Source: Mermis nigrescens
Taxonomy: Eukaryota > Nematoda > Enoplea > Mermithida > Mermithidae
Assembly (NCBI GenBank): GCA_036768485.1
Contig: JAVLUZ010000630.1
Coordinates: 1-64,000 of the forward strand
Reading direction: 5' to 3'
Length of the DNA stretch: 64,000 bases
In this document: positions 51,799 through 64,000 of the stretch, piece by piece
How positions within the stretch are numbered: position 1 is the stretch's first letter
Layout: each line of letters opens with the position of its first letter
Notes under the pieces: generated by a model
Database searches by the model: none
What the model was told of the DNA's origin: nothing
Seen by the model: only the letters and a program-made list of their open reading frames with translations
Program-made: the position numbers and the translations under genes

Positions 51799-52272
51799 TA
51801 ACACTACACATTTTAGGGACCATAAGGTAATCACAATTATCATTTTCAAAATCAGATAGTCGACAGAAAAAGGTAACTGGCCAGAAACGATGAGTCTCAT
51901 GGGGTTAGGTCCACACTGCAGAAGTAATCACGGGCTTACATACATATGTACCACGAGCGACACAGCCCTAGCAGCCAATATAATTGTAACCTAGTGTCCG
52001 TGAATGCGGCCACCATTTTTTAAAATTGGCCGTTTTTACTGCACGAACCTCCGCATTTCTAAATTTACGGTCCGCGGTGCACATGTCGCCTGTGTCGCAC
52101 ATGCAGACTTGTATTTCGTGTTTTAACGCGAGACAATTTAGCCTGAGTACATAAGGAAAATCCACAGTGTACTCGTACTCCGTTGCCAAAAGCTGAAAGT
52201 AGGGCGGAGCGCGGACAACGAGTGCACAGTATTTGTTTATGTCTGCTAACAACTCCGGTTGCGAGTCGCAAG

Positions 52273-52542
52273 CATACGTGGGCAGCAAGAAAATTCTGGG
52301 GGGGGGGTGCAAGATTTTTTTGAAGGTCGAAAAATGGCCTTAAAAATGGTGGTATGGCGATAAAAACACCATTTTTCGACGTTTCTCATCAAGCACTATC
52401 CATTGGCATCAAAAAATTGCGAAAAAAACGAAAAAAATTTTCAAAAATTGAATTCTGGGGGGTATTTTGATTTCTGGGGGGGGGTATTTTGGTTTCTGGG
52501 GGGTGCATACCCCCCCCAAACCCCCCCCCACGCCCAGGTGTG
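52273..52542 (+). mobile_element. hAT-like MITE
   Basis: Perfect 8-bp duplication GTCGCAAG. One of the best preserved copies. Confidence 0.87.
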
Positions 52543-53575
52543 GTCGCAAGAAATTTTTTCTGAGGTGTAAAGAAGTGCGGAGCAAAAATAGGGAAAATCC
52601 TTACGTACTCTTGCTCCGCACTTGCTCGTCATTTTTGCGTTGTAATCAAAGCAGTGCGGAGCGCGGACATAAAGTGCATCTCTAAAAAATAACAAAAAAA
52701 TTCGTGCACAGCAAGAACAGTATTGATTTTATCTGATAATAATCGTGAGATAGAAAACAACGCGTTTTGATCTATTATCAATAAAATTTGTATCGAAAAT
52801 TCTCCTTTCGTGACCATACAGCACGATCGGTAAGGTTAAGGGGTGGTCACTATAGATATAAAGCATGGCCGATCTGGGGGGTCAGCCGGTATGGGGGGGC
52901 AAAAATTGAGCTTTTTCGGGTCAAAGCGCTAGAATAGCGTTAAAACAAGGTAAGTACACAGCTTATGGTCGAAGCGCTTTTTAAGAAAATTTTCAATTTT
53001 TATCCGTTTTTGGCCTTCATTTTGCTTCACTTTCCCCCAAAATTTTCCATATTTTCATTCTGGGGGATCAAGACCTCCCGAACCGCCACATGTGCATTTC
53101 TGGTGGTCACTCGGTCTAGGCATCATAGTGAGTTTCTTGGGTCAAAATGGAGTCATGAAGTAACATGTAAATGCTACAGACTACAGTGGCGTAAAAATTG
53201 TGCTTGTAAAACTTTGGATTTTTATTCGTGTTTAGCTTTTATTTTACCTCTGTTTCCTTAAATAATTATCCACTTCGGGTTCTTTTGACCCACCTTCTCC
53301 AAAACTTTCAAGTGTATACATACAGTGTATCCAGTCGCAAGCAGACATGTCCGGGCATAGGATGGTCTAGCACCCCAGAATGGAAAAATGGTAAACTTAT
53401 CCAAAAAATGAGGCAAACTGGTAAAACTGAACATTTTCATCAAAAATGCTTTAAACTACTCAGAGACTGTGTAGGAACGTAGTTTTTAATGCTATTTTCG
53501 AGCTTACTTCGGTTTTTACAGTCATTTTGGCCCAAAACATCTCAGTTCATAACCCCTCTGAGATCGGATTACTAC

Positions 53576-53797
53576 CATACCTGTGCGGAGGGGGTTTGGG
53601 GATATGCATCCCCTCAGAATTCAATTTTTGAATTTTTTGTTTTTTTTAGCAATTTTTTGATGCCAATGGATAGTGCTTGAAGAGAAACGTTGAAAAATGG
53701 TGTTTTTTCGCCATGCCACCATTTTTAAGATCATTTTTTGACCTTTGGAAAAATCTTGCAACCCCCTCCCCTAGAACTTTGGTGCCGCCCACCTATG
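53576..53797 (-). mobile_element. hAT-like MITE, no clear duplication
   Basis: Same ends and interior as the others, but flanks do not match. Confidence 0.7.
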
Positions 53798-54603
53798 CCT
53801 GCCGGTACTCCCCCAAATCGGCCATGTTGTGCATCTATGGTCGTTGCACATGTGGGCTGGTATTAGCATAGTTAGAAGCGATTCGCTAGACATACCTGAA
53901 AAAATCCTGTCGGGGGGGGGGGGGTGGGGGTCGCAGCCATTTTGGGGGGGGGTAACTTGCCATTCGGGGGTTCGAAACCCCCTAAACCCCTAGAACACAT
54001 CTGGTTACGTTGTCAAATTCTTTAGGGTCAGATGGTGCAAAATTGTCAAAAATATCACTAACAATTCAATTCTGGGGTTTATCGACTTAGGTGAGGGATT
54101 TCGAAGACTGGGCTTGTGTAAACCCTCACGCCCATGTGTGGTTGCGGGGTGTCTACAGAACCCCAGGATGGATAGATAAGAAGTTTCCAAAAAAATGATG
54201 CATACTGAAGACGAAAAACCAATGAAAACGAGAAATAATTGTTTAAAATATATTCGAATCAATTTTGTCAGTTTTCGACGTGAGTTTTGCAGAGAAAAAC
54301 TCAATGTTTGACTCCCAAAGACCAGCTGTTTCCGACGGATATATCCCCATTCCAGAAAATCAGCAAGCAATGCATCAGAAATATATGGAAATGTACCAAT
54401 CAATTTATGTATGATTCATGACTGCATACCGTCTACACATATAAAAGACTCGTTATGATGTAGCAGCTGTGTGAAAACGCCGCTAAAATTGGTCATCAGG
54501 AGTACAATTTTCGCCATAAGTAGGGTTTTTCGTGAAGCTCCTAAGACTTTAAAATACATGAATGTACATATTAGCAATCAAAAACTCTCGGCATGAAAAT
54601 CCC

Positions 54604-54814
54604 AGGGCCGAGAAACCAAAATACCCCCTCCCCAGGAATTCGAGTTTTAAATTTTTTTGTTCTTTTCGCAATTTTTGATGCCAATGGATAGTTCTCGATA
54701 AGAAACGTTGAAAAATGGTGTTCCTTTCGTCATACCACCATTTTTGAGTCAATTTTTCGACCTTTGAAAACTCTTGTACACCCCTCTCCAGAATTTTGGT
54801 GCCGTCCACCTATG
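54604..54814 (-). mobile_element. Truncated hAT-like MITE
   Basis: Interior and one end (CCACCTATG) present. The CATACCTGGGC end is missing. Confidence 0.7.
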
Positions 54815-54989
54815 GTTGTTAGGGGCGAATGGTGCAGGGGCGAAATGTCGGGGGCGAGTTATCCATATCCCGATTTTTTTTGAGTTTTCCAATTTGTCAG
54901 ATTTATCTAGTATTTTCTAGCTAAATTGAAAATCGCACTTAGATATTTTAGAATTTTGCACCCCTATTACCCATACATACAAAAATGAT

Positions 54990-55620
54990 TTGTTAGCTGA
55001 TGTAAGAACAAAAAGGTGATTTTGATAAAGCGCGCATACATAGGACATGCCGAATTGAGATTGTGAGTGGAATGTGATGATGTGATGATTTTTGTGCAGA
55101 ATGTGAGGTGCACAATTCGGAATATTAGATTTTTCTGCAAAACGTGAGGTGCACAAAAACCAATTGCAATCGTAATCTCGATTTAGCATGTTCTATGCAC
55201 GCGCGTTTTATCAAAATCACCTTTTTGTTCTTGCATCAGCTTACAAATCGCCGATTAACACAAGAAAATTGGGAGGCATTTCTGAGATTGTTAATTCTGA
55301 ACAAGGCTTAACGCTTTGCTAATGAAGATAACGCATGCTAGGCTTTGGATTGAATGAGTTGACGATACTGACCGACACAAAAACCATCACATCACCACAT
55401 TCCACTGAAAGTCTCAATCAGGCGTGGGGCGCATTTTATAAAAATCCTCTTTTATTTCTGAACAAGTCTTAATGTTTTATAAATGAAGAAAACGCATGCT
55501 GGGCTTTGAATTGAATGAAGTGACGATAGTGACCAGCACAAAAAACATCACATCACCGCATTCGCTGAATATTTCGATCAGGCGACGGGCGCGTTTCATA
55601 AAAATCAGCTTCTAGTTATT
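54990..55620. repeat. ~190-bp units flanking the third Polinton remnant
   Basis: Repeated blocks with AAGAAAACGCATGCT, ATCACATCACC and CAGGCG occur near 55200-55610 and again near 56110-56160. An inverted copy around 54990-55060 shares AAAAAGGTGATTTTGATAAA. The unit includes the 3' end of the remnant gene. Confidence 0.6.
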
Positions 55621-55970
55621 GCATCAGCTAATAACTGACCAGCGATACCCAATATAAGTGCTAGCAGAATTGGCAGAAAAGCACCTTTTTGTATTAGCAT
55701 CTTTTTTCTATACTCAGCCAAGCTGTCAGCAACAGCTAGCTTATGAAGTAGCGACTTATACTTTCTTAATTTTTTGAGTTCACTTGGTGTCACTGGAACG
55801 TTACTATTCAATATATTGAGAATACATTCACATATAAGTAAAATCAGATCATCATCGGCAGTATTTAATATAGCCCTACGTTAGCAGGATTAGCATTGGC
55901 CAATATGTCAAGATGACTAATGTTGTTTTGTAAACGCTTAGGAGCTATTTTTCACCATTTGATGTTATTT
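55605..55970 (-). pseudogene. Third Polinton remnant: homologue of the 24162-24512 protein
   Basis: The open 3' part has LKKLRKYKSLLHKLA and GAFLPILLALILGIAGQLLA followed by DAI, clearly homologous to the C-terminal hydrophobic protein of the intact element. Upstream, in shifted frames, are HLDILANANPAN and AILNTADDDLILLICECILN, matching the N-terminal half. At least one frameshift lies near 55873. No neighbouring Polinton gene was recognised, so this is an isolated fragment of a different element lineage. Confidence 0.75.
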
Positions 55971-56555
55971 ATCAGTCTAGGAGTTCTTCGTTTCTTGACG
56001 AATGAAGCTAAAGGCAATATTACCGACAAAAGTCAAGATTGTTAGAAATATCGCTGACTAACATTTGCAAAATCAAGGCACTTTTGAGATTTTTACTTCT
56101 GGACCAGGCTAAACGTTTTGCAAATGAAGAAAACGCATGCTAGGCTTTAAACCGAATGAAGAGTCGTGCTTTCAGATTTTGAAGATTTTCCGAATAGTAT
56201 ACGAGACCTTCAAACAGAACCATTTGACAGCAATTTTGTTAATAAAATCCATGATCTCTATGATTTCTATGAATTACTTTAGTTTCTCTAAATGGAAGCT
56301 ATTTAAGGACAAAACTAGAACGTGCTGATCGCTATTACCGATATAGATTGAAGTATGGCAAGAAAGAAGCTAACGAGGCAGCATGGGCCGGTCGGAAATG
56401 CATGTTTAAAAAACTTATTAGTAAAAATGCCTATCTATTCAGGATGAGCAGATGAAACGAGAAGATATAAATGTTTCGAATTTAATCAGTACATTACTCT
56501 GAGGAATATGTATTGTTTAATTAATTGATTAATCAATTCATGCGTTTTTTTCGTT

Positions 56556-56814
56556 TATACGTGGGCAGCAAGAAAATTCTGGGGGTGTGTGCAAGATTTT
56601 TCAAAGGTAAAAAAATGGCCTTAAAAGTGGTGGTATGGCTAAAAAACACCATTTTTCGACGTTTCTCATTAAGTACTATCTATTGGCATCAAAAAATTGC
56701 GAAAAAACCGAAAAAAATTTTTACAAATTGAATTCTGGGGGTATTTTGATTTCTGAGGGGTATCTTGGTTTCTCGGGGGTACATACCCCTCCAAACCCCC
56801 CACGCACAGGTGTG
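56556..56814 (+). mobile_element. hAT-like MITE
   Basis: Ends TATACGTGGGC and GCACAGGTGTG, full interior. Flanking duplication not evident. Confidence 0.72.
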
Positions 56815-57189
56815 CCGACCACTCTGTAAAAGTAAGCGCTTAATGTTTATTTAGTTTGGAGACACAAAAATAGAACAAGCAGACCCTTCGCGCCTATGCT
56901 TTTAAGGTATAGCGTACTTTAGCGTGTAACATTCAAACTTCGGCGCTCAATGTCTATTTAGTTCAAACAGAGGAAAAAAGGAAAAAATAGAACAGGGGCG
57001 TCGCGCCTATAATTTAAGATGTACATAGGTAGCTATTATTGCTCATGCAAGCTGTAGTTTTGTTGCATCATGCAGTGAGCTTTTATCTAACTTGAGTTTT
57101 ATTTCATCGGTTTATTTTATTTCGCTTCTTCAGTTCACGGAATCGGTCTTAATTTATTTGTTATTGTTATGACATAAATAAAACGGCAG

Positions 57190-57352
57190 CAGGCACGTAG
57201 CTCTGAGGGGAATGGGGGGCGGTCCGGACCCCCAAAATTCTGAAAAATCGGACTTTTTAAACGTTATTTTGTGCTATTTTTGGCTTTTTGGGCATAGTCC
57301 CCCCGAAATTGGTTTTGGTCCCTCTAAAAGAGGACAACCAGCTACGTGCCTG
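57190..57352. mobile_element. Second hAT-like MITE family, copy B
   Basis: Perfect inverted ends CAGGCACGTAGCT / AGCTACGTGCCTG and a perfect 8-bp duplication AACGGCAG. Confidence 0.88.
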
Positions 57353-57359
57353 AACGGCA

Positions 57360-58679
57360 GATGTTGACGAATCCCTCAAATTCCACTACAACTAATCGTA
57401 TAGATTTTCGAACCCATTGCAATGTCTTTTTCCATGAAAGATCTCTCAGAAAATTTTGGATGATGAAATTCCGTGTGATTCTATCATCAGATATCAATTA
57501 TGTTATAGTCGTGCAATCTGGAGTTCCAGATTGCACAGCTGGAAACATTTTAAATTCAGAGAAAAATTATTGATATGGTGCTCTTTTGCCAAGCTTGATT
57601 TACGAAGCAAACTGTAAAGCTTTTATTTTTTAGTAAGAAATATGCTCTCGGCCAATATGCAAAAAAATAAAAATGCTCGCAGACAAGTACCTACTGAAGA
57701 TTGTGAATTTCATTTCATACTAGTATAGTCTCGCCACTAGACCCACACGCTGGGGGATATATCCCAGAAAGACAAAAGTGTATGTTTTTCACCGTTTTAG
57801 AATTATTTGATATTTTTTCTCAATAAATTTCATCAATTTACGTATGAAAACTGTAATCGAATTTAGTTAAATGTGTTAAACATGTCTGTATCAAGGGAAA
57901 TAGTAAATATCGGTGAGTACAACCTATCTGTGGAGACATAAATATTTATGTCAAAAGTGTTGCTCTAAAACTTTGGCTCCTCGTGGACTAAAAAGAAGAA
58001 AAAATGGTTTCGGGAACGCTGCTGCATGGAAACTTGCTCAAACCTGCTGACATCATTCATATAAGTCAGCTTAAATTCTGAAAAGGCTAAAATGCTTATT
58101 GACTTAACGCACCTTAAAATTGATAAAAGGTAAAAGAACCTTCCAAATATTTTTGCAAGACTCTGTTCACTGTTTGCTAAAGTTTAATAAGGGAAAAACA
58201 AGGCGAGAAACATTTTCCGAAACTGGAATCCTGATGGCAGGACCTTGCGGAAGACCTGTCAGCTTCGGGGTCCTAATCATACTTACATGGGAAACAAGCG
58301 AATTCTGGGGTCTGATGAGGCAAAATCGCATGAAATTGCCAAAAATTTAATTCCGAGACGTTTTGAATTGAGACAGTCTAAAACTACACATAGGCAGCAA
58401 ATAAATTCTAGTAGGTCTGGGGAAAATTCATAAAAAGCACTAAGAATACAACTCTAGGGGTCTATCAATAATAGGGGGTCGGTCAGTTTCTTGGGAGGTC
58501 CGGACTAGATCCCTATGCGTATGTGTGATTTACATAAACCCTTCACAAACATCCCATGCCCGTGGTGATCCAAAGTCTCTCTTTCAACCCCTATCTACAC
58601 GCATATAAGAATAAATGCGTTTATTTTTATTTTTAATCATTGAATTTCAGACAATCACCGAACGATTTTTGCTGGCAAG
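57360..58679. other. 5' flank of the 58680 gene
   Basis: No supported coding exon. A pyrimidine-rich acceptor ending ATTTCAG near 58650 suggests an upstream non-coding exon. Diverged GC-rich MITE debris at 58260-58530. Confidence 0.45.
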
Positions 58680-60669
58680 ATGCTCAAAAATCTAATAGGG
58701 AATGCTCCCGACTTTACAGAATCAGTCAAACTTCAAAACAATGACTTTTGTTCCTATTTTGATAATTTAATCGCCGACTACGTCAAAATTAGCCCGATCA
58801 CTAATCCGTCATTTTTCGTTTACTTTTTCCTGGGTGCACTTAGCACGTTGCCGAGCAATTTGGAATTAGTCCAAAATGCTAATTTAAAATTCATGTTTCA
58901 TTGGCATGACACAAGCACACTGAAAATCGCATTTCTACGACAAAGTGAAACTTACCCGAAGCACTTAATTCTATCTCTACGCGTTCTCATATTTACCACT
59001 AAACCAATCGTCGATGATTTATCACTGTATTCATTCACCAAGAAAGAACTAGGAACGATTCTCAAATTAGCCGAAAATGCTTCGGGATATACCGAGTTTG
59101 CAATCGATCAGCAGGTATTCTTGAGCTGGGCGACAGTATCCGATTTTGGCTATTACAGGCATTGGTTTATGACAGACCAATCCGTTCTGAGTGAGCTTCT
59201 CGGTAAAAGCTTTGACCTGCCATTCGATTACTCCGATGATTCAGCACCTAATTTTCAATCGATAACTTTTTCTAAGGATGCGATCGACTTGGATCTACTG
59301 AATTCGTTAACGACTCTGAGCATGATGACTAACGTTGATTTATTCAGAGATGCTGCATACAGTCTACTGGATGTCTTCCGAGAATATTTCAGAAATCTTC
59401 GTATTCATACTTATGCTACTGACAATGACATGCTAGTTGTTCTTTTTAGGATTCGTATCTGGATCACTTTATTTGAATTTTCGGAACTCATATAATTTGG
59501 CTATTAAGGTACTAATGTCACAAGTACAGGCTGGTTCGGTAGAACTGCATATGGTTCATGTCAGCGCATCCGATACTAGCCTTTACATTCCTCTTGTTAT
59601 TTGCGTCGGGTGTACTGATTTCTCAGAAAGCCAATTTTACACTGTATCTAATGACTATGTGGTCGTTAACTTGTTGTCGAATCAGCAAGATTTATCAATT
59701 CATCTGAATGTCAGACCCTTTAAGCATTGCTTTATTGAAATTCTGGTCGAATCTTTCGTACAGCAAGCTAGGCTGTTGGGAAACAGTGATTTAAGAAATG
59801 ACTTACAAAGGAAAATTTTCAATAATAGACAACATATTACGGGATTGGATCATAGTTCGTTTTTTATGCACTGCTTAGGCCGCTGGTCAACAATGCTCTT
59901 AACTACTATGGTACAAAGGTATGCTATACTGCTTAGACAGGGCGACATCCGGATTCCACTCCTCATGTGGAAGGTATCAGAGAGCAATCTCGTGCTTGGC
60001 ATTTTCGAACTTGATGCCACCCAGCTTGCAAATGATGTAGGAATGAAACTTTCATCGTATTATGAAAACTTAACATTTTGTTCAGTTTTTCTGTCACCCA
60101 CTACGTCCGAAGCAATTGTCGAATTTAAAAACAATTCAGATTATCGAATACTAATATCAGGCAACAATGTTTTGCAAGCAGAATATACAGTTGGAATTAA
60201 TGAAATTAGCGTCAAGAATTTTATAGAAAATTTGTATAACAAAGCTGCTGAAAGTTTTGAAATAGTGCTCTATAACTTATCACCAATTATCGACCGGTGT
60301 TGCACCAATGAATGCATGAAATGTCTTTTGATTGGCATGTTTGGAAGACATTTCAACACATGGACATCTACGATCGAGAATAGGACGCTTCTTGTACTTA
60401 CCCAGACTGCAGGTTCATATGAAAAAGCAACCGATCCCGCTCTGAAAATAATGCTGATGTTAACAGATAATCCGTCGATTGGAAAATTTGAAAAAATGCG
60501 TTTTCCGCAAAACCCATTAAGGAGTCTAGCAGTAAATGATGTTTTTCATATAAAATCATTTATTTACGCCGAGTACGTTGCGACCTACTGGCCTAATTTG
60601 GCAATGCTACGATTTATAAAAATGCGTTGGCGTTATGGGAATTCGACGCATAATTTCAGAGCTCAGTGA
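58680..60669 (+). CDS. Unrecognised host gene, 646 aa, one 49-bp intron (59401-59449)
   Basis: I do not recognise this protein. Two long open frames (58680-59400 and 59450-60669) are joined by a 49-bp intron with GTATTC at its 5' end, a CTGAC branch-like site and TTGTTCTTTTTAG at its 3' end. The joined length, 1941 nt, is an exact multiple of three and gives 646 residues. The ATG at 58680 follows a good splice acceptor (ATTTCAG ending near 58650), so a 5' non-coding exon is likely. The protein has normal globular composition with no signal peptide, clear transmembrane segment or obvious low complexity. It includes CCTNECMKCLLIGMF, a cysteine cluster in the C-terminal third. It has no link to the Polinton genes and uses ordinary codons. 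It may be lineage-specific. Confidence 0.75.
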
Positions 60670-62162
60670 ATTATTTACTTCATCTTATATATGTATACAA
60701 TTTTTTGTAACTTATGTGAAGCACTACTGTTAATGTAAAACAGGAGGTTAGCAGCCATTCTGAGGTCAATCCTCCATAACAATATCTACTTTACAGTTCA
60801 TAACATCCTTGATTTTGTTTTCAAATATTTCTATCTAATGAATTGGATAACATTCTACGTGTCAGGCATCCAAATTTTCGGCCTTAATTTACTTGCTTAC
60901 AGTATGAGTCAAAAGCCCAGCGCAACCACTGCGAGAAATCTAATTTTTATCATTGACGACTTAAGCATTAATATCTGCGTCTGAATAAACGTAACTCAGC
61001 AAAAGAGTAAAACAGGTTGTTTTGTAAATAAAAACGAGATAACTAGTGTGTTATCTTAGTATACCAAAAATAAATTTTGCTACGATTTCGGAAGGCACCT
61101 GACGGGCTATCATTATCATATTTTGATTTTGAGAATGTTGATTTATAATATCTTCATCATTTATTAAAAATCGAGAAAATGTTAAATTATATTAAATAAT
61201 ATTTTAATGTAATGTAGGTATAAAGTAATAACGCTTTTGCCTTTTCTGAGGTGTTTGGCGTTAATCTTTTCCTAATTTCATGTAACATGTACAAACGCAG
61301 GTATCCCGCAGTAAGTTTTTGCTGATATTTCAATCATTTAATAACTTCGTGAATAAACGATTAATCGCTAGACAAATGCCTGTTGTATGCATGCAACAGT
61401 ATGTAGGTACTCGCTTACCTACTATGTACAGATCATCAGCATAAATGAAGCAGGGAAGGATTACTAAGTCTTATTTGACAATTAACCCCCGTTTACCGTG
61501 CCCTATGCTGGAGGCATAATGAATCACTTTATTGGCATTTTTTCTGTTTTTCCTTATCCAAGTATCCGAAACTTTGTCTATCCTCATTTTGGCTTCAGTT
61601 ACATCTTTTCAATGGTTTAACTTGATTAGAAGTTATAAGCATTTTTGGTCTATATATAGTGATATCACAAAAACTCAAAATTGGAAAATGAGGTTCTAAT
61701 AAAAAATGTAGCGCTTTATCCCTTTACCACTTTTCAAATGCAAGCCCTGCTTGTATTTATTGTAACAGAAATCTATTTTTTCTTGTTTTTGCATGGAGCC
61801 TATTCTTTTGCATAATACTAAGTGTTTTTTAGCTGTACCTCTTTCAAAAATAATTTTCACAAAAAAATGTCATACATATTTAGAAAAAGCATAAAAAATT
61901 GCACCAAATGAAAGTAATAACTACATCATGTAAAAAAGGTGTAGCTTAATACGGACTGGGAGTTTTTTCTATGATGGTGAATTTTTACTGCAAAAACATG
62001 ATGGTCATCGGAGGGTCAATGCTGCGTGGGTACCGATAGATAGACCTATCAATCAATCTCGTGCATTTAGGAATTTTCTCGTTTCATTGAGTAAAGATTG
62101 CTATAAAATTTTGCATCTAAGGCTCACTTGTTTCTCGCTTTTCTATTTTCACACACTGATTT
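60670..62162. other. 3' flank of the 58680 gene
   Basis: AT-rich sequence with no recognised gene or repeat. Confidence 0.5.
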
Positions 62163-62397
62163 TTAGAATGTTGAAGACCGCATCAAATATATACTGCACA
62201 TAGAAAGGCAGCATAGGAATTCAGCAGTATTCAAAAGTGCCTTTTTTAGGGGATGTACGTCAGTAACAGTGTTTTTTGACGTTCTTGACAATGCACGGTC
62301 GTTGTAAGGGTAAAAAGATAATAATTCAAAAAGAGATTTGAAGATAACTTCAAGTAAATTGATTGTCAAAAGTGTGTATTTGGCAGCCGGTGTCACG

Positions 62398-62482
62398 CGG
62401 TAAAGTGTCCGGCATCGTAGATCCGGCCGGACACTTTAAGATGCCGTAAAGTGTCCGGGTCCGTCTTAAAGTGTCCGGCCTA
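62398..62482. repeat. Cluster of four AAAGTGTCCGG motifs
   Basis: Three direct and one inverted copy of TAAAGTGTCCGG within 85 bp, able to form hairpins. Function unknown. Confidence 0.6.
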
Positions 62483-62686
62483 TGTTTGTGTAGCGTAATG
62501 TCATTTAGGAATGCTCTTGCTGGTTAAGATAATGAAACAATTAAGCACAGACGATTTATTGCTGCACTGCATGATTTTTGGAATGATGCAAAATTAGGTA
62601 CCAAGACAAATTTTTATTTACAGCGAATTGGCAAAGTAACTAAGTGAAACGAAATAAAGAGAAACAGGTGATGTCACGTACGAGGG

Positions 62687-63571
62687 GTGTCCCATAAGTC
62701 CTTAGGTTTTTCTGCAAAAATGGACCATTGTTTGCCGTTTTTTGTCAGAATATTAGTTTGCTTATTTTAGCAAAACTTGCAAAATTTCAGTCAATTTCGC
62801 CATATATTCTATAAATTATTTAGATTTTTGATGAATTTTTAGCGACTTATTTTACCCCCAATTTTTGAAAATTGAACTTAGTGAAAAAACAACACTCTTC
62901 GTTTTGATGCCAAAATTTCAAAAAAAGATCGGCATGAATACTAACATACAAGAAGGTAGCCTGGTCAATGCTCTTCTTTTCAAACGGCATTCCACATAGA
63001 AACGCCATCTCTGTATGGAACAGGGTTTCCAGAATCAAAACAACCCATTTTCAGCGACATTTGTGAGGTTAGATGCACCTGATTAGTTAATATTAGCAGC
63101 CGATTAAAAAGCCATTGTTGTTTCCATAGAGAAAACACTCAGGACATTTCATTTCAAAATTCAGTTAGCTGTGATCAACAGTTTGAAAACTGTAGGAACT
63201 TTTGTGAAACCAAAAAGCCAACTTTTTTGCAGTCGAAAAAAACTGTTGAATGAGACAATATTTTGCCTATTTTCTACCGATCAGAATGAGCCTAATTAAA
63301 ACGGCTCCACAGTGAAGAACAGTAGACTCCCTGCTACCAATGTGTTCAATAAAAATCTGTATACGTTTACTGTAAACAAAGTGAGGAATGAAGAACCATT
63401 TTGAGACACCCTGTCTTATTACTATTTTTCTAAGCCCAATATTTCCTTCAAAAGGAAACGAACGGTAACAAAATTTTGTCAATATTCCTTAAAGATGTCA
63501 GGGTACATTCTAACCAAAAATGGCCTGACAGAATCAATTCCCCTGTAAAAAGCTAAGGACTTCTGGGACAC
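62687..63571. mobile_element. Tc1/mariner-like non-autonomous element
   Basis: Terminal inverted repeats GTGTCCCATAAGTCCTTAG and CTAAGGACTTCTGGGACAC bracket 0.88 kb with no recognisable transposase. Confidence 0.6.
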
Positions 63572-64000
63572 ACAGGGCCATATTTTCAGGGGCGGTGGCG
63601 CCCAGCCCAGCCCCTCGTGGCCGAAAAATTATGTGATGACAATGTGCAAAAAATTGGAAAATTGCATGTCTGACGTGAAATCCTTAATAGTTCGGCGCTT
63701 TGCGGAATATGTGGAGTATTTCCTATAATTCTGGCTCTAGTGCGATTAAAAAACGACACTTTTGATTGCAAAATTTTAATAATTCAAATTTGTATTACTT
63801 GTCTAAGTGAATGGAGCTTATCGAAAACCCCAAAAATACGGTTTTTGTGAAGTCTTCACGACTTTTTCAAGATCATTTTGGGGCCACCCTTCCTTCGTGA
63901 ATATGGGTCTGTTGAACTTACCACCACCATGGCTGTGGGGGTTACGATTTTTGATCATAACAAGCGGTCAAAGGTCACAGCATTGCATTGTGCGTAAACA

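Noticed and set aside
51968..52312. Cysteine-containing minus-strand ORF beside the second element
   Set aside because: It runs into a MITE, has no homology that I recognise and no splice context.

Overview
The window is animal nuclear DNA, most likely from an insect or other arthropod (the species cannot be told from sequence alone). It is AT-rich, has long introns full of transposable-element debris, and carries two recognisable host genes. The first is an IFT70/TTC30 (intraflagellar transport, TPR protein) gene on the minus strand. Its twelve visible exons run from the start codon at 39160 down to 3899, covering about 606 codons; the last exon(s) lie beyond the left edge. The second is an unrecognised plus-strand gene at 58680-60669 with one 49-bp intron.

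The main object is an almost complete Polinton/Maverick-type virus-like element at 18935-28888, sitting in intron 5 of the TTC30 gene. It has about 600-bp terminal inverted repeats starting AGTAG and a perfect 6-bp target duplication GAGGTC. It encodes a retrovirus-like integrase with a chromodomain, a packaging ATPase, a double-jelly-roll major capsid protein, a penton-type minor capsid protein, an adenain-like protease, two further conserved Polinton proteins and a pX/pVI-like protein. There are also three paralogous ~105-aa proteins of unknown function and a zinc-ribbon gene with a broken frame. The B-family DNA polymerase is reduced to its N-terminal domain, cut off exactly at the inner edge of the left TIR.

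The most unusual feature is a TATA-binding protein (TBP) gene inside the element (22946-23464, minus), together with a near-identical TATAAATA box 29-60 nt upstream of most of its genes. Several boxes double as the stop codon of the preceding gene, and two divergent promoters are interleaved. Of the three genes lacking an exact box, two abut the upstream ORF, one by a 4-nt ATGA overlap and one by a 3-nt gap. This looks like a self-contained transcription system: an element-encoded initiator protein plus a uniform promoter. I infer this from sequence; it is not demonstrated.

A second, decayed relative lies upstream of TTC30 at 43252-51792, flanked by the 6-bp duplication CATGTC. It has no intact gene. 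Its long inverted arms (the left one tandemly duplicated) carry pseudogenes of the same TBP and of the ~105-aa family, the same 21-bp minisatellite, and expanded copies of a subterminal repeat found once in the intact element. A third Polinton remnant (one pseudogene) is at 55605-55970.

The remaining sequence is dominated by small non-autonomous transposons. The commonest is a ~230-280-bp hAT-like MITE family with 8-bp target duplications of the TCTAGA type. There are also a second hAT-like MITE, a Tc1/mariner-like pair of TIRs, foldback elements, two pairs of inverted repeat-array elements, and a 440-bp (TA)n tract.
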